From positions 1-26,304 of the forward strand of contig DBXK01000050.1 in the NCBI GenBank assembly GCA_002309375.1: 26,304 nucleotides of DNA, written 5' to 3'. A program made the position numbers and the translations under genes. Each line of letters opens with the position of its first letter. Within the stretch, counting starts at the first letter, position 1. Below are positions 14,563 through 22,585 of the stretch, in pieces. The DNA comes from Christensenella sp. UBA1214. Its GTDB lineage: Bacteria; Bacillota; Clostridia; Christensenellales; CAG-138. The notes beneath the pieces were generated by a model that did not search any database, was not told where the DNA came from, and saw only the letters and a program-made list of their open reading frames with translations.

Positions 14563-16113
14563 ATGGCAGAGAATAATTACACCCCGATTTCAAAGGATAG
14601 ATTCCGTTTTGTACAGCAGAACGAGAAGATCCATGATAAGGCTCTCAAGACGAAACCCATCGGTTACTTCAAGGACGCCTGGATCCGCTTCCGCAAGAAC
14701 AAAGCTTCTGTTGCGGCTGCGATCGTGCTTGCTATAATCATCCTCTATGCGATCATCGTCCCCTTCATTTCGAAGTATAAACTCGGCGCGAAGAGTGACA
14801 TGACCTACAAGAAGATGAATCCCGAGCTCATCATCGGCAAGACCGTTATTTTCGACGGCGGCAAGAACATGAGCCTTAACGACAAATATCTGATGTACCT
14901 TGTCAGCATCGGCGTTAATGCTGAAAATGCCGAAGGCAAAGGCGCCGAAAGCTGGAACATCGGTTATGAATCATTCTATAACCCTGTTCTCAAAGCCGGC
15001 GAGGAAGAGAAGGTCATCGAGGATGGCAACGAAGTTTATAAGCGCGCTGCACGTGTCAACACTTACCAGCTTATCGGCTTCCAGTATTTGCAGGTTTCCG
15101 CTGCCGAGCTTCAGAAGATCCTCGACGGTGAGAAAGAGATGCAGACTCAGATCCTCTATCCTCTCATCGACGAAAATAATTACGGCGGATCTGCCGATGA
15201 TGCGAACCTTTGGTTCCGTAACGACAGAGGTTACCCGATCAATGAAGCCGGTCAGAGGATGACCCTCGAAGATGTCAAGGCAAACGGCTACGTTGATAAC
15301 TTCCTCCGCGACAGCAACGGCGATCTCGTTTATATGAAGACCGTCGGCTCGATGTACAAGATCCGCGTCCTCTATTATAACTACTACCGTTATGAAGAGG
15401 GCCATACTCCTTCCTTCGTCTTCGGCTCGGACGGCGGCGGCTACGATATCGCAACGCGTATGGCGTACGGTCTTCGTACCTCCTTCATCCTCTCCGTCAG
15501 CGTTGCAGTCTTCTGCTTCATTTTCGGTGCGATCTTCGGTGCGATCGAAGGTTACTACGGCGGCTGGGTCGATTTGCTCCTCGAGCGTCTCGTCGATATA
15601 CTCTGGCGTATGCCTTTGTACATCATCGTTACGCTGTTCCAGATGCATCTTGTCAACACCGGTAAAGCGTCGGTGCTTTCGGGCCTCTTGATGGCGTTCT
15701 GCGTAACGGGCTGGATCGGGACCGCGTCCCTCGTCCGTACTCAGTTCTACCGCTTCAAGAACCAGGAGTACATCCTCGCTGCAAGGACCCTCGGTGCGAA
15801 GGATATGCGACTCATGTTCAGGCACATCTTCCCGAACGCGATCGGTACTATCATCACCAGTTCCGTATTCGTCATTCCGGGCATTATCATGAGCGAGTCC
15901 ACCTTCTCCTACCTCGGAATCGTCAACCTGAACAGCCGTGACACCGTTTCTCTCGGTACCATGATGGCAGACGGCAAGGAGTTCCTGTCAGAGTATCCGC
16001 ACATCCTGCTGATCCCCGCTGCCGTTATCGCGCTCATGATGATCGCGTTCAACCTGTTCGGCAACGGTCTGCGCGATGCATTCAACCCGTCCCTGAGAGG
16101 AGCTGATGACTAA
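14563..16113 (+). CDS. oppC: Oligopeptide ABC transporter permease OppC with a large extracytoplasmic insertion
   Basis: This 516-residue permease has a cytoplasmic N-terminal segment (PIGYFKDAWIRFRKNKASV, typical of OppC), a first membrane helix at about 49-67, and five more helices after about residue 305. The usual GTDxxGRD motif appears as VFGSDGGGYDIATRMAYGLRTS near residue 288. The EAA loop YILAARTLGAKDMRLMFRHIFPN is at about 403-425. Typical OppC proteins are about 300 residues; about 180 extra residues (roughly 70-280) lie between helix 1 and the SDGG motif, on the outer side. The inserted region contains no obvious membrane segment. The start at 14563 has GGGAGAG upstream, and the stop overlaps the oppD ATG by one base (TAATG). 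Confidence 0.92.
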   Translation: MAENNYTPISKDRFRFVQQNEKIHDKALKTKPIGYFKDAWIRFRKNKASVAAAIVLAIIILYAIIVPFISKYKLGAKSDMTYKKMNPELIIGKTVIFDGGKNMSLNDKYLMYLVSIGVNAENAEGKGAESWNIGYESFYNPVLKAGEEEKVIEDGNEVYKRAARVNTYQLIGFQYLQVSAAELQKILDGEKEMQTQILYPLIDENNYGGSADDANLWFRNDRGYPINEAGQRMTLEDVKANGYVDNFLRDSNGDLVYMKTVGSMYKIRVLYYNYYRYEEGHTPSFVFGSDGGGYDIATRMAYGLRTSFILSVSVAVFCFIFGAIFGAIEGYYGGWVDLLLERLVDILWRMPLYIIVTLFQMHLVNTGKASVLSGLLMAFCVTGWIGTASLVRTQFYRFKNQEYILAARTLGAKDMRLMFRHIFPNAIGTIITSSVFVIPGIIMSESTFSYLGIVNLNSRDTVSLGTMMADGKEFLSEYPHILLIPAAVIALMMIAFNLFGNGLRDAFNPSLRGADD

Positions 16114-18215
16114 TGGCAAAGAAACTCGAAGTTAAAAACCTGATCATCTCCTTCCGTACCAACAACGGTACTGTCAAAGCTGTCCGCAACATCTCTTTCG
16201 ACCTTGAGCGCGGCGAAACGCTCGCGATCGTCGGTGAATCCGGTTCCGGTAAATCCGTTACCGCCCGCGCGATCATGGGCATCCTCGCAAAGAACGCGAT
16301 CCCCGAGGGCGGCGAGATCATCTATGACGGCCAGGACCTTATGAAGATCGATGAAGAGGACTTCCACAAGATCCGCGGAAACCGAATCTCCATGATCTTC
16401 CAGGACCCGCTTTCCAGCTTGAACCCGATCGTCCGTATCGGTAAGCAGCTGACCGAGGCGATGATCCTCAACGGCAAGGCGAACCAGCGCGAAGCAAAGC
16501 GCGTTTACAACGACAAGATCAAGCTGCTTGCATCCGAAATGAAGGAAGCCGGCGTCAGCGACGTTGATTCGAAATTCAACACCTTCAACAGCGTTACCAA
16601 CGCGGGCAGCCGCACTGAAAGAGATTACCTCTACAACCGCGAGCGCATCGAGTCGATGATCAAGAACATCGACGCTGCGCTGATCGACTCCATCGACAAG
16701 GAGCCGAAGGTTGTTGCGGCTGAGATGAAGCTAATCCTCAGCGATTCCGGCAACATCTACAATCCTTACCTGATCACTCAGGACAATACGGAGCTTGCGG
16801 ATCTTATCACGAAGCTCCGCACGGAGATCCCGAACTACCGCAAGAGCGGCGATCATGAAACGACCGATAAGATCCTTCACGATCTGAGAGTCCCGCTTCA
16901 GGCTGCTCTTGAGAGGCCGAAGCCCGATTTCTACGCCATGGCGTATTGCAAGATGGCGAATGCTATGCCGGAGTTCAGCGGCGATATCGATAAGCTCAAT
17001 GAAGCTATGAAGAAAACCTTCAACGAGCAGTTCCTCGATGATTTCCGTCAGGGCGTCGGTGCAGGTTTGAAGAACTCCAACGACAAGGCTTTCTCCAAGA
17101 AGGCCGAGATCGTTAACAGCCTTGAGACCGCTCTTTCCCGCATGGAGGGCGATGAGAGGATCGACATCAATGTCGCCAAGGAAGAAGCGAAGAAATGCTC
17201 GACTCTGATCGAGAACTCCCTCGACAGGCTTTCGATCCACAAGGACAGCGTGGCTTATACCTTTAAGTCCAGCATCAATTCTGCGGTCGATACCTATCAG
17301 GAAGCTCTGAAGATCGAGAAGGTCAAGCATCCGAACAAGAAGCAGAAGATCTTCAAGGACAGGATGGATATCGATCTTTACCAGAACAATATCCGCCTCG
17401 ACATGGTCAGAGCGCGCGATTCCTTCCAGGCGCAGCTGAATTCCGCGGAGCAGCTCAACTACGATGAGCTTTCCGAAGAAATGGTCGAATTCCTCTGCGA
17501 CGAGGCATCCAAGCGTGAACATGAGGTCACGAAGCGCAAGGCGCAGATCCGCGCTATCGAGCTCATGGAGGAAGTCGGTATCCCGAAGGCACGCGAACGT
17601 TACCGTCAGTATCCGTTCGAGTTCTCCGGCGGTATGAGGCAGCGTATCGTTATCGCGATCGCGCTTGCTGCGAACCCCGACATCCTGATCTGCGACGAGC
17701 CGACCACCGCTCTGGACGTTACCATCCAGGCTCAGATCCTCGAGCTGATCAACAAGCTGAAGAAAGAGCGTCAGCTCTCCATTATCTTCATCACTCACGA
17801 CCTCGGCGTCGTTGCAAACATGGCGGATAAGATTGCCGTTATGTACGCCGGCAAGATCGTTGAATACGGCACCGCAGACGAGCTGTTCTATGAGCCCGCG
17901 CATCCTTACACCTGGGCGCTGCTGGCCTCCATGCCCGACCTTGACACCAAGGAGAAGCTCGATGCGATCCCCGGCACTCCTCCGAACATGATCTTCCCGC
18001 CCAAGGGCGATGCATTTGCAGAGCGCAACAAGTACGCAATGCAGATCGATCTTGAGGAACAGCCGCCGATGTTCAAGATCACCGATACCCACTATGCCGC
18101 CACTTGGCTGCTTCATCCCGATGCACCGAAGGTCGAACCTCCGAAGATCGTCACCGATCGTATCGAGCGCATGAAGAAGCTCAACGAGGAGAACAGAGGT
18201 GAGATCAATGGCTGA
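16113..18215 (+). CDS. oppD: Oligopeptide ABC transporter ATPase OppD with a ~340-residue insertion
   Basis: This 700-residue ATPase has Walker A GESGSGKS (41-48), Q-loop IFQDP (Gln97), signature FSGGMRQR (504-511), Walker B ILICDEP (Asp528, Glu529) and H-loop His562. The C-terminal OppD tail (IPGTPPNMIFPPKGDAFAERN...ATWLLHPDAP) has Asp/Asn/Thr where Gram-negative relatives have cluster cysteines, the pattern I recall for Gram-positive OppD. Typical OppD is about 330-360 residues. The distance from Q-loop to signature is about 407 residues rather than about 65. The insertion (about 136-475) is charged, predicted largely helical, and sits in the helical subdomain. The domains on both sides are intact and in one frame, so it is not a frameshift or a fusion of two ATPases. 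It overlaps oppC by 1 base and oppF by 8. Confidence 0.93.
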   Translation: MAKKLEVKNLIISFRTNNGTVKAVRNISFDLERGETLAIVGESGSGKSVTARAIMGILAKNAIPEGGEIIYDGQDLMKIDEEDFHKIRGNRISMIFQDPLSSLNPIVRIGKQLTEAMILNGKANQREAKRVYNDKIKLLASEMKEAGVSDVDSKFNTFNSVTNAGSRTERDYLYNRERIESMIKNIDAALIDSIDKEPKVVAAEMKLILSDSGNIYNPYLITQDNTELADLITKLRTEIPNYRKSGDHETTDKILHDLRVPLQAALERPKPDFYAMAYCKMANAMPEFSGDIDKLNEAMKKTFNEQFLDDFRQGVGAGLKNSNDKAFSKKAEIVNSLETALSRMEGDERIDINVAKEEAKKCSTLIENSLDRLSIHKDSVAYTFKSSINSAVDTYQEALKIEKVKHPNKKQKIFKDRMDIDLYQNNIRLDMVRARDSFQAQLNSAEQLNYDELSEEMVEFLCDEASKREHEVTKRKAQIRAIELMEEVGIPKARERYRQYPFEFSGGMRQRIVIAIALAANPDILICDEPTTALDVTIQAQILELINKLKKERQLSIIFITHDLGVVANMADKIAVMYAGKIVEYGTADELFYEPAHPYTWALLASMPDLDTKEKLDAIPGTPPNMIFPPKGDAFAERNKYAMQIDLEEQPPMFKITDTHYAATWLLHPDAPKVEPPKIVTDRIERMKKLNEENRGEING

Positions 18216-19347
18216 AAAGTTAGAAACTATGAAAACCGAAGCTCTGGAAAAAGTACGCGATAAGAGCAGTGAGCTCGATAAGAAGCTGAGAGTTGATAAC
18301 TATACTCCCAATTTCGATCCCGAGAAGGAGCCCCTTCTCCGCGTCGAGCACCTGAAGCAGTACTTCAAATCGACCAAAGCAGTCGATGACGTCAGCTTCA
18401 CCATTAAGAAGGGCGAAGTTTTCGGCCTCGTCGGCGAGTCCGGCTGCGGTAAAACGACCACCGGCCGTTCGATCATCGGTCTGTATCCGATCACCGACGG
18501 CGACGTCTACTTCCGCGGCAAGAGGATCGGCATGGGCGTCGACGCTGTTAAGCGCTGGAAGCAGAAGGTTGCCGAAGCGAAAGCTGCAGGCGACACCCAG
18601 GCGCTCGCTGAGCTGCATGAAGACAGAGTCGTCCATAAAGATCTGATGACCAAGATCCAGATGATCTTCCAGGATCCGGTCGGTTCGCTTGACCCCCGTA
18701 TGACCGTTCGTGAGATCATCGCCGAAGGCCTCAAGATCCGCGGTATTCGCGACAAGCAGTTCATTGACGAACGCGTTTCCGAAGTTCTTGAAAAGGTCGG
18801 CCTCGTTCCGGAGCATGCAGAGCGTTATCCGCATGAGTTCTCCGGCGGCCAGAGGCAGCGTATCGGCATCGCTCGCGCAGTAGTTCTTCAGCCCGACCTG
18901 ATCATCGCCGACGAGCCTATCAGCGCTCTCGACGTTTCGATCCAGGCACAGGTCATCAACCTTATGAATGAGCTGCGTGATGAGATGGGTCTTACGATCA
19001 TGTTCATCGCCCACGACCTCAGCGTTGTCAAATACTTCTCCGACAGGATCGGCGTTATGTATTTCGGCAAGATGGTCGAGCTTGCGGATTCCGATGAACT
19101 GTTCGCTCATCCGCTCCATCCCTACACCAAGTCGCTGCTTTCCGCAATCCCGCTTCCGGACCCGAACTACGAGAAGCGTCGTAAACGTATCACCTACGTT
19201 CCCGCTCTTTCGCATGACTATACGGAAGAGGGCCCTGATTTCAAGGAGATCATTCCCGGTCACTTCGTCTACTGCAACACTGCAGAGTGCGAAAAGTACC
19301 GCAAAGAAGTAGCCGAGCTTGATGCAAATGCAGAAAGAAAGAAGTAA
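18208..19347 (+). CDS. oppF: Oligopeptide ABC transporter ATPase OppF
   Basis: This 379-residue partner ATPase of OppD has Walker A GESGCGKTT (76-84), Q-loop IFQDP (Gln155), signature FSGGQRQR (211-218), Walker B IIADEP (Asp235, Glu236) and the H-loop in FIAHDLSVV. The C-terminus VPALSHDYTEEG...GHFVYCN fits Gram-positive OppF. Two modest additions are seen: a charged helical N-terminal extension (about residues 1-38) and about 35 extra residues (108-146) between Walker A and the Q-loop. The ATG at 18208 is preferred over an in-frame GTG at 18199 because AGAGGTGAG lies just before it. It overlaps the oppD end by 8 bases, and its own end overlaps the start of the DUF3899 gene. Confidence 0.94.
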   Translation: MAEKLETMKTEALEKVRDKSSELDKKLRVDNYTPNFDPEKEPLLRVEHLKQYFKSTKAVDDVSFTIKKGEVFGLVGESGCGKTTTGRSIIGLYPITDGDVYFRGKRIGMGVDAVKRWKQKVAEAKAAGDTQALAELHEDRVVHKDLMTKIQMIFQDPVGSLDPRMTVREIIAEGLKIRGIRDKQFIDERVSEVLEKVGLVPEHAERYPHEFSGGQRQRIGIARAVVLQPDLIIADEPISALDVSIQAQVINLMNELRDEMGLTIMFIAHDLSVVKYFSDRIGVMYFGKMVELADSDELFAHPLHPYTKSLLSAIPLPDPNYEKRRKRITYVPALSHDYTEEGPDFKEIIPGHFVYCNTAECEKYRKEVAELDANAERKK

Positions 19348-19747
19348 CAAAAGTACTTTCGTCAAGTACGCTGCAACCATTGCCATTGGCTTAGTGCTTG
19401 CATTGCTGTACTGTATCCTCAAGGGGCTTTTCAAAGCTTCCGATAAGGGGCAGATCCTGCGGATCCTTTGCGACGCATTCACGATCCCCGGCATTCTGCT
19501 CGCATGTTTCGGATTGCTGACCCTGGTAATCAAGGAAGGCAGTCTCGACGGGATCACATACAGCTTCAGTGCAATGCGCAGAGTACGGCGCGGATATGCG
19601 AACGACGGAAAGACATCGAAGAGTTACTACGACTACAAGCAAGCAGCTAAGGGAAAACGCAAGGTTGCCTGGCATTTGATAATCGTTGGTCTGGGTTTCA
19701 TTGCTGTTGCGATTGCCCTTGTGATCACCCGAAACTGCATCGTTTAA
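19322..19747 (+). CDS. DUF3899-type small membrane protein
   Basis: This protein of about 141 residues has three hydrophobic segments: ATIAIGLVLALLYCILKGLF, FTIPGILLACFGLLTLVI and WHLIIVGLGFIAVAIALVI. The connecting segment KEGSLDGITYSFSAMRR is like the conserved core I recall for DUF3899 proteins. Function is unknown. The start is uncertain: ATG 19322 and ATG 19328 both lie inside the last codons of oppF, and no strong ribosome binding site precedes either, so translation is probably coupled to oppF. It is the last gene before the operon terminator. Overlap with oppF suggests a link to the transporter, but nothing in the sequence shows what it does. Confidence 0.75.
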   Translation: MQMQKERSNKSTFVKYAATIAIGLVLALLYCILKGLFKASDKGQILRILCDAFTIPGILLACFGLLTLVIKEGSLDGITYSFSAMRRVRRGYANDGKTSKSYYDYKQAAKGKRKVAWHLIIVGLGFIAVAIALVITRNCIV

Positions 19748-19764
19748 CACAAATCCTATCTGTT

Positions 19765-19797
19765 CCGCCGCAGAGTCCAAAGCTCTGCGGCGGTTTT
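19765..19797 (+). terminator. Intrinsic terminator of the opp operon
   Basis: An 11-bp GC-rich stem, CCGCCGCAGAG/CTCTGCGGCGG, has a 7-base loop and is followed by TTTT. It begins 17 bases after the DUF3899 stop. Confidence 0.88.
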
Positions 19798-19821
19798 CGT
19801 TTCCGCCTGAAGGAGCGGCGA

Positions 19822-19850
19822 TTGAAATCCGGACCGAAAACTGATACAAT
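19822..19850 (+). promoter_or_regulatory. Promoter of tgt
   Basis: TTGAAA (19822-19827) and TACAAT (19845-19850) are separated by 17 bases. The start site is expected near 19857, giving a leader of about 26 nt. Confidence 0.75.
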
Positions 19851-19882
19851 AGCGATGCGAATACTCGGCTTATGAGGTGAAA

Positions 19883-21028
19883 ATGAGCAGGTTTGAGATC
19901 AAAGCGCAAAGCGGCAGGGCAAGGCGCGCATCATTCGAAACGATTCACGGAACGATCGAAACTCCGGTTTTTATGAACGTCGGAACTGCGGGAGCGATCC
20001 GCGGCGGGGCGGGCACGGAGGATCTTCGCGCCGTCGGCTGCACGGTCGAGCTCTCCAATACCTATCATCTTCACCTTCGCCCCGGCGATGAAGTCATCCG
20101 CGCTCTCGGCGGACTGCGAAAGTTCATGAACTGGGACGGCCCCGTGCTGACCGACAGCGGCGGTTTCCAGGTTTTTTCGCTTGCCCACAGGCGGAAGATC
20201 ACCGAACAGGGAGTCGGCTTCGTTTCCTATATCGACGGAAAGCGGGTCTTCATCGGGCCGGAGGAATCGATCCGCATCCAGTCGAACCTTGCCTCAACGA
20301 TCGCGATGGCTTTCGATGAATGCGTCGCGAACCCTTCGCCGCGCAGCTATGTCGAACGCTCCGTCGAAAGAACGACAAGGTGGCTCATTCGCTGCCGAGA
20401 GGAACTGGATCGTCTGAACGCGGCGGAAGGCACGCTGAATCCGCATCAGATGCTTTTCGGCATCAACCAGGGCGGCGTTTTTCCGGATATACGCGCACGG
20501 CATATGCGTCAGATCGCGGAAGTGCCCTGCGACGGCTTTGCGATCGGCGGGCTCTCCGTCGGGGAAACGGCAGAGGAGATGTACGGGATCATCGAAGCCG
20601 TCGAGCCGGAGATGCCGAAGGACAAACCTCGCTATCTGATGGGTGTCGGCACGCCGCTGAACATTCTCGAAGGCGTTTACAGAGGCATCGATTTCTTCGA
20701 CTGCGTGCTGCCGCTGCGCAACGCACAGCACGGGAATATTTTCACCAGAAACGGTAAGATGCGCCTTCTTGCGGAAAAGTATCGGCTTGACGAGAGGCCG
20801 ATCGATGAAAACTGCGGCTGTCCGGCCTGCCGGAACCATTCCCGTGCGTATATCAGGCACCTTCTTAAGGCGGATGAGCGCCTTGGGATGCGGCTGTGCG
20901 TGCTGCACAACCTGTATTTCTATAACGAGCTGACGGCGAGGATCCGGGCAAGCCTCGAGGACGAAAACTTCGAGAGCTTTTATCGGGAGCAGCGCGGCAT
21001 TCTCGGAGAGTTCGCGGAGGATCGATAA
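19883..21028 (+). CDS. tgt: Queuine/preQ1 tRNA-ribosyltransferase (Tgt)
   Basis: This 381-residue enzyme exchanges guanine-34 of GUN-anticodon tRNAs for preQ1 during queuosine synthesis. It is a TIM-barrel protein with NTYHLHLRPG, LTDSGGFQVFSL (Asp91), MAFDECV, GGLSVGE and GIDFFDCVLPLRNAQHG (catalytic Asp within 270-273). The zinc site is Cys311, Cys313, Cys316 and His342. The substrate loop reads PLRNAQHG where bacterial Tgt commonly has PTRNARxG. The start is ATG 19883, with GAGGTGA immediately upstream; an in-frame GTG at 19877 falls inside that binding site. It stands alone between its own promoter and terminator. No queA or other queuosine gene is in the window, so the cell may salvage preQ1 or encode them elsewhere. 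Confidence 0.95.
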   Translation: MSRFEIKAQSGRARRASFETIHGTIETPVFMNVGTAGAIRGGAGTEDLRAVGCTVELSNTYHLHLRPGDEVIRALGGLRKFMNWDGPVLTDSGGFQVFSLAHRRKITEQGVGFVSYIDGKRVFIGPEESIRIQSNLASTIAMAFDECVANPSPRSYVERSVERTTRWLIRCREELDRLNAAEGTLNPHQMLFGINQGGVFPDIRARHMRQIAEVPCDGFAIGGLSVGETAEEMYGIIEAVEPEMPKDKPRYLMGVGTPLNILEGVYRGIDFFDCVLPLRNAQHGNIFTRNGKMRLLAEKYRLDERPIDENCGCPACRNHSRAYIRHLLKADERLGMRLCVLHNLYFYNELTARIRASLEDENFESFYREQRGILGEFAEDR

Positions 21029-21068
21029 AGCGCCGACGGCGAACCGGCAAAACAGGACAGCAAAGCCG

Positions 21069-21094
21069 AAAGCCGAAAAGCTCCCGGCTTTTTT
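21069..21094 (+). terminator. Intrinsic terminator after tgt
   Basis: A 7-bp stem, AAAGCCG/CGGCTTT, has a 9-base loop and continues into a run of six T residues. It starts 40 bases after the tgt stop. Confidence 0.75.
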
Positions 21095-21121
21095 CATGCT
21101 GTATATTTCGCCTTGCCGCAG

Positions 21122-21150
21122 TTGACAAAGAGCCCTGCCTGGCCTATAAT
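21122..21150 (+). promoter_or_regulatory. Consensus promoter of the first MATE gene
   Basis: Perfect TTGACA (21122-21127) and TATAAT (21145-21150) boxes are separated by 17 bases. The predicted start is only about 15 bases before the ATG, so the leader holds little more than the GAGAGG ribosome binding site (21161-21166). This is the best-matched promoter in the window. Confidence 0.88.
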
Positions 21151-21171
21151 TTAATCAAAAGAGAGGCTGCT

Positions 21172-22539
21172 ATGAGGCACGAAATGACTGAAGGCAAAAT
21201 TTACAGCAAAATCGCACTGTTCGCTCTCCCGATATTCATCGGACAGCTCTTTCAACAGATGTATAATATCGCAGACTCGCTCGTTGTGGGCAAGGTGCTC
21301 GGCAAGCAGGCGCTTGCCGCCGTTGCATCCTCGGGCAGCCTGATCTTCCTGATCGTAGGCTTCATCTACGGCGTTTTTGTCGGTGCGGGCGTTGTGATCG
21401 GGCGCTACTACGGCGCGCAGAAATACGATCTCATGCACAAGGCGGTGCATACGACCGTCGCTTTCGGCCTCGTTGCCGGCGCCGTGCTGATGGCCTTCGG
21501 CATGACCTGCACTCCGCTGATCCTCCGCCTGATGAACACGCCGGAGGAGGTTTTCCCGGAATCAGTAAAGTATTTCCGCGTGTATTTCGCTGGCTCGATC
21601 GGAAGCGTGATGTACAACTCCTTCAACGGCATTTTCCAGGCCCGAGGGGACAGCAAGCATCCGCTGTATTATCTGATCATTGCATCGGTCACGAACATCA
21701 TCCTTGACATCCTCTTTGTAAAGTTCCTCAATTTCGGCATCATCGGCGCTGCTGCGGCGACGGCGATCTCCCAATTCCTGAGCGCGACGCTCTCCTTCAT
21801 CAAGCTCACAACGGTGAAGGATGTGCACCGCATCACTCCGAAGGATATCCGCTTCGACCGCTCGCTTCTGAAGGAGATCCTCTCGACGGGCCTCCCGACG
21901 GGCGTGCAGAACTCGGTCATCGGCTTTGCGAACGTTATCGTGCAGACCAACATCAACGCCTTCGGGCCGGATGCGATGGCGGGCTGCGGCTCCTATACGA
22001 AGCTCGAGGGCTTCGCCTTCCTGCCGGTCACGAGCTTCAGCGTTGCGCTGACGACCTTCACAAGCCAAAACCTCGGCGCGAAAAAATACGACCGCGTCAA
22101 GAAGGGGACGGTATTCGGCCTCGCTTCCGGCGTTGCGATCGCGGAGATCATCGGAATACTGTTCGTGATCCTTGCACCGCACCTGATCGCAATGTTCAAT
22201 TCCGATCCGAACGTCGTTGCCTTCGGCGTGCGCCAGGCACGAACGGAAGCGCTGTTCTACTGCCTGCTTTCGCTTTCGCACTGCATGGCCGGCATCATAC
22301 GCGGCAGCGGAAAAACGACGGTGCCGATGCTTGTCATGCTGATCTGCTGGTGCGTGATCCGCGTCACTTATATCACGATCACCGTGAAGCTGATCCCGGA
22401 TATCGGCGTCGTCTTCTGGGCGTACCCGCTGACCTGGTCGCTGAGCTCGATCGCGTTCGTCGTCTATTATTTCAAAGCGGACTGGATGCATAATTTCGAG
22501 CGCAAGGAACAAAAAATGCTGAAAAAGCAGGGAATGTGA
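21172..22539 (+). CDS. MATE-family efflux transporter (first copy)
   Basis: This 455-residue membrane protein of the multidrug and toxic compound extrusion family has about 12 hydrophobic segments. The two halves begin with LPIFIGQLFQQMYNIADSLVVG and STGLPTGVQNSVIGFANVIVQ. Family features include GAGVVIGRYYGAQ, the NGIFQARGDSKHPLYY loop, FTSQNLGAKKYDRV and GIIRGSGKTTVPM. These point to the bacterial MepA/NorM-like type, expected to exchange drugs or metabolites for Na+ or H+; the substrate is unknown. ATG 21172 has GAGAGG 5 bases upstream. A 10-bp hairpin spans its stop codon, and an M28 peptidase gene follows after 46 bases. It is paralogous to the MATE protein at 24010. Confidence 0.93.
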   Translation: MRHEMTEGKIYSKIALFALPIFIGQLFQQMYNIADSLVVGKVLGKQALAAVASSGSLIFLIVGFIYGVFVGAGVVIGRYYGAQKYDLMHKAVHTTVAFGLVAGAVLMAFGMTCTPLILRLMNTPEEVFPESVKYFRVYFAGSIGSVMYNSFNGIFQARGDSKHPLYYLIIASVTNIILDILFVKFLNFGIIGAAAATAISQFLSATLSFIKLTTVKDVHRITPKDIRFDRSLLKEILSTGLPTGVQNSVIGFANVIVQTNINAFGPDAMAGCGSYTKLEGFAFLPVTSFSVALTTFTSQNLGAKKYDRVKKGTVFGLASGVAIAEIIGILFVILAPHLIAMFNSDPNVVAFGVRQARTEALFYCLLSLSHCMAGIIRGSGKTTVPMLVMLICWCVIRVTYITITVKLIPDIGVVFWAYPLTWSLSSIAFVVYYFKADWMHNFERKEQKMLKKQGM

Positions 22540-22552
22540 AGCTCCCTGCTTT
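22524..22552 (+). terminator. Hairpin across the end of the first MATE gene
   Basis: A 10-bp stem, AAAGCAGGGA/TCCCTGCTTT, surrounds a 9-base loop that contains the stop codon. The T-tract is only three residues, so it may terminate partly or protect the upstream mRNA while allowing read-through to the peptidase gene. Confidence 0.45.
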
Positions 22553-22585
22553 AACTATTCAAAAAACAGAAAGGCGGATTTTGCA

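Noticed and set aside
17940..18140. Loss of the C-terminal cysteine cluster in OppD as a novel feature
   Set aside because: The tail matches the cysteine-free pattern I recall for Gram-positive OppD proteins, so it is a family marker, not an anomaly.
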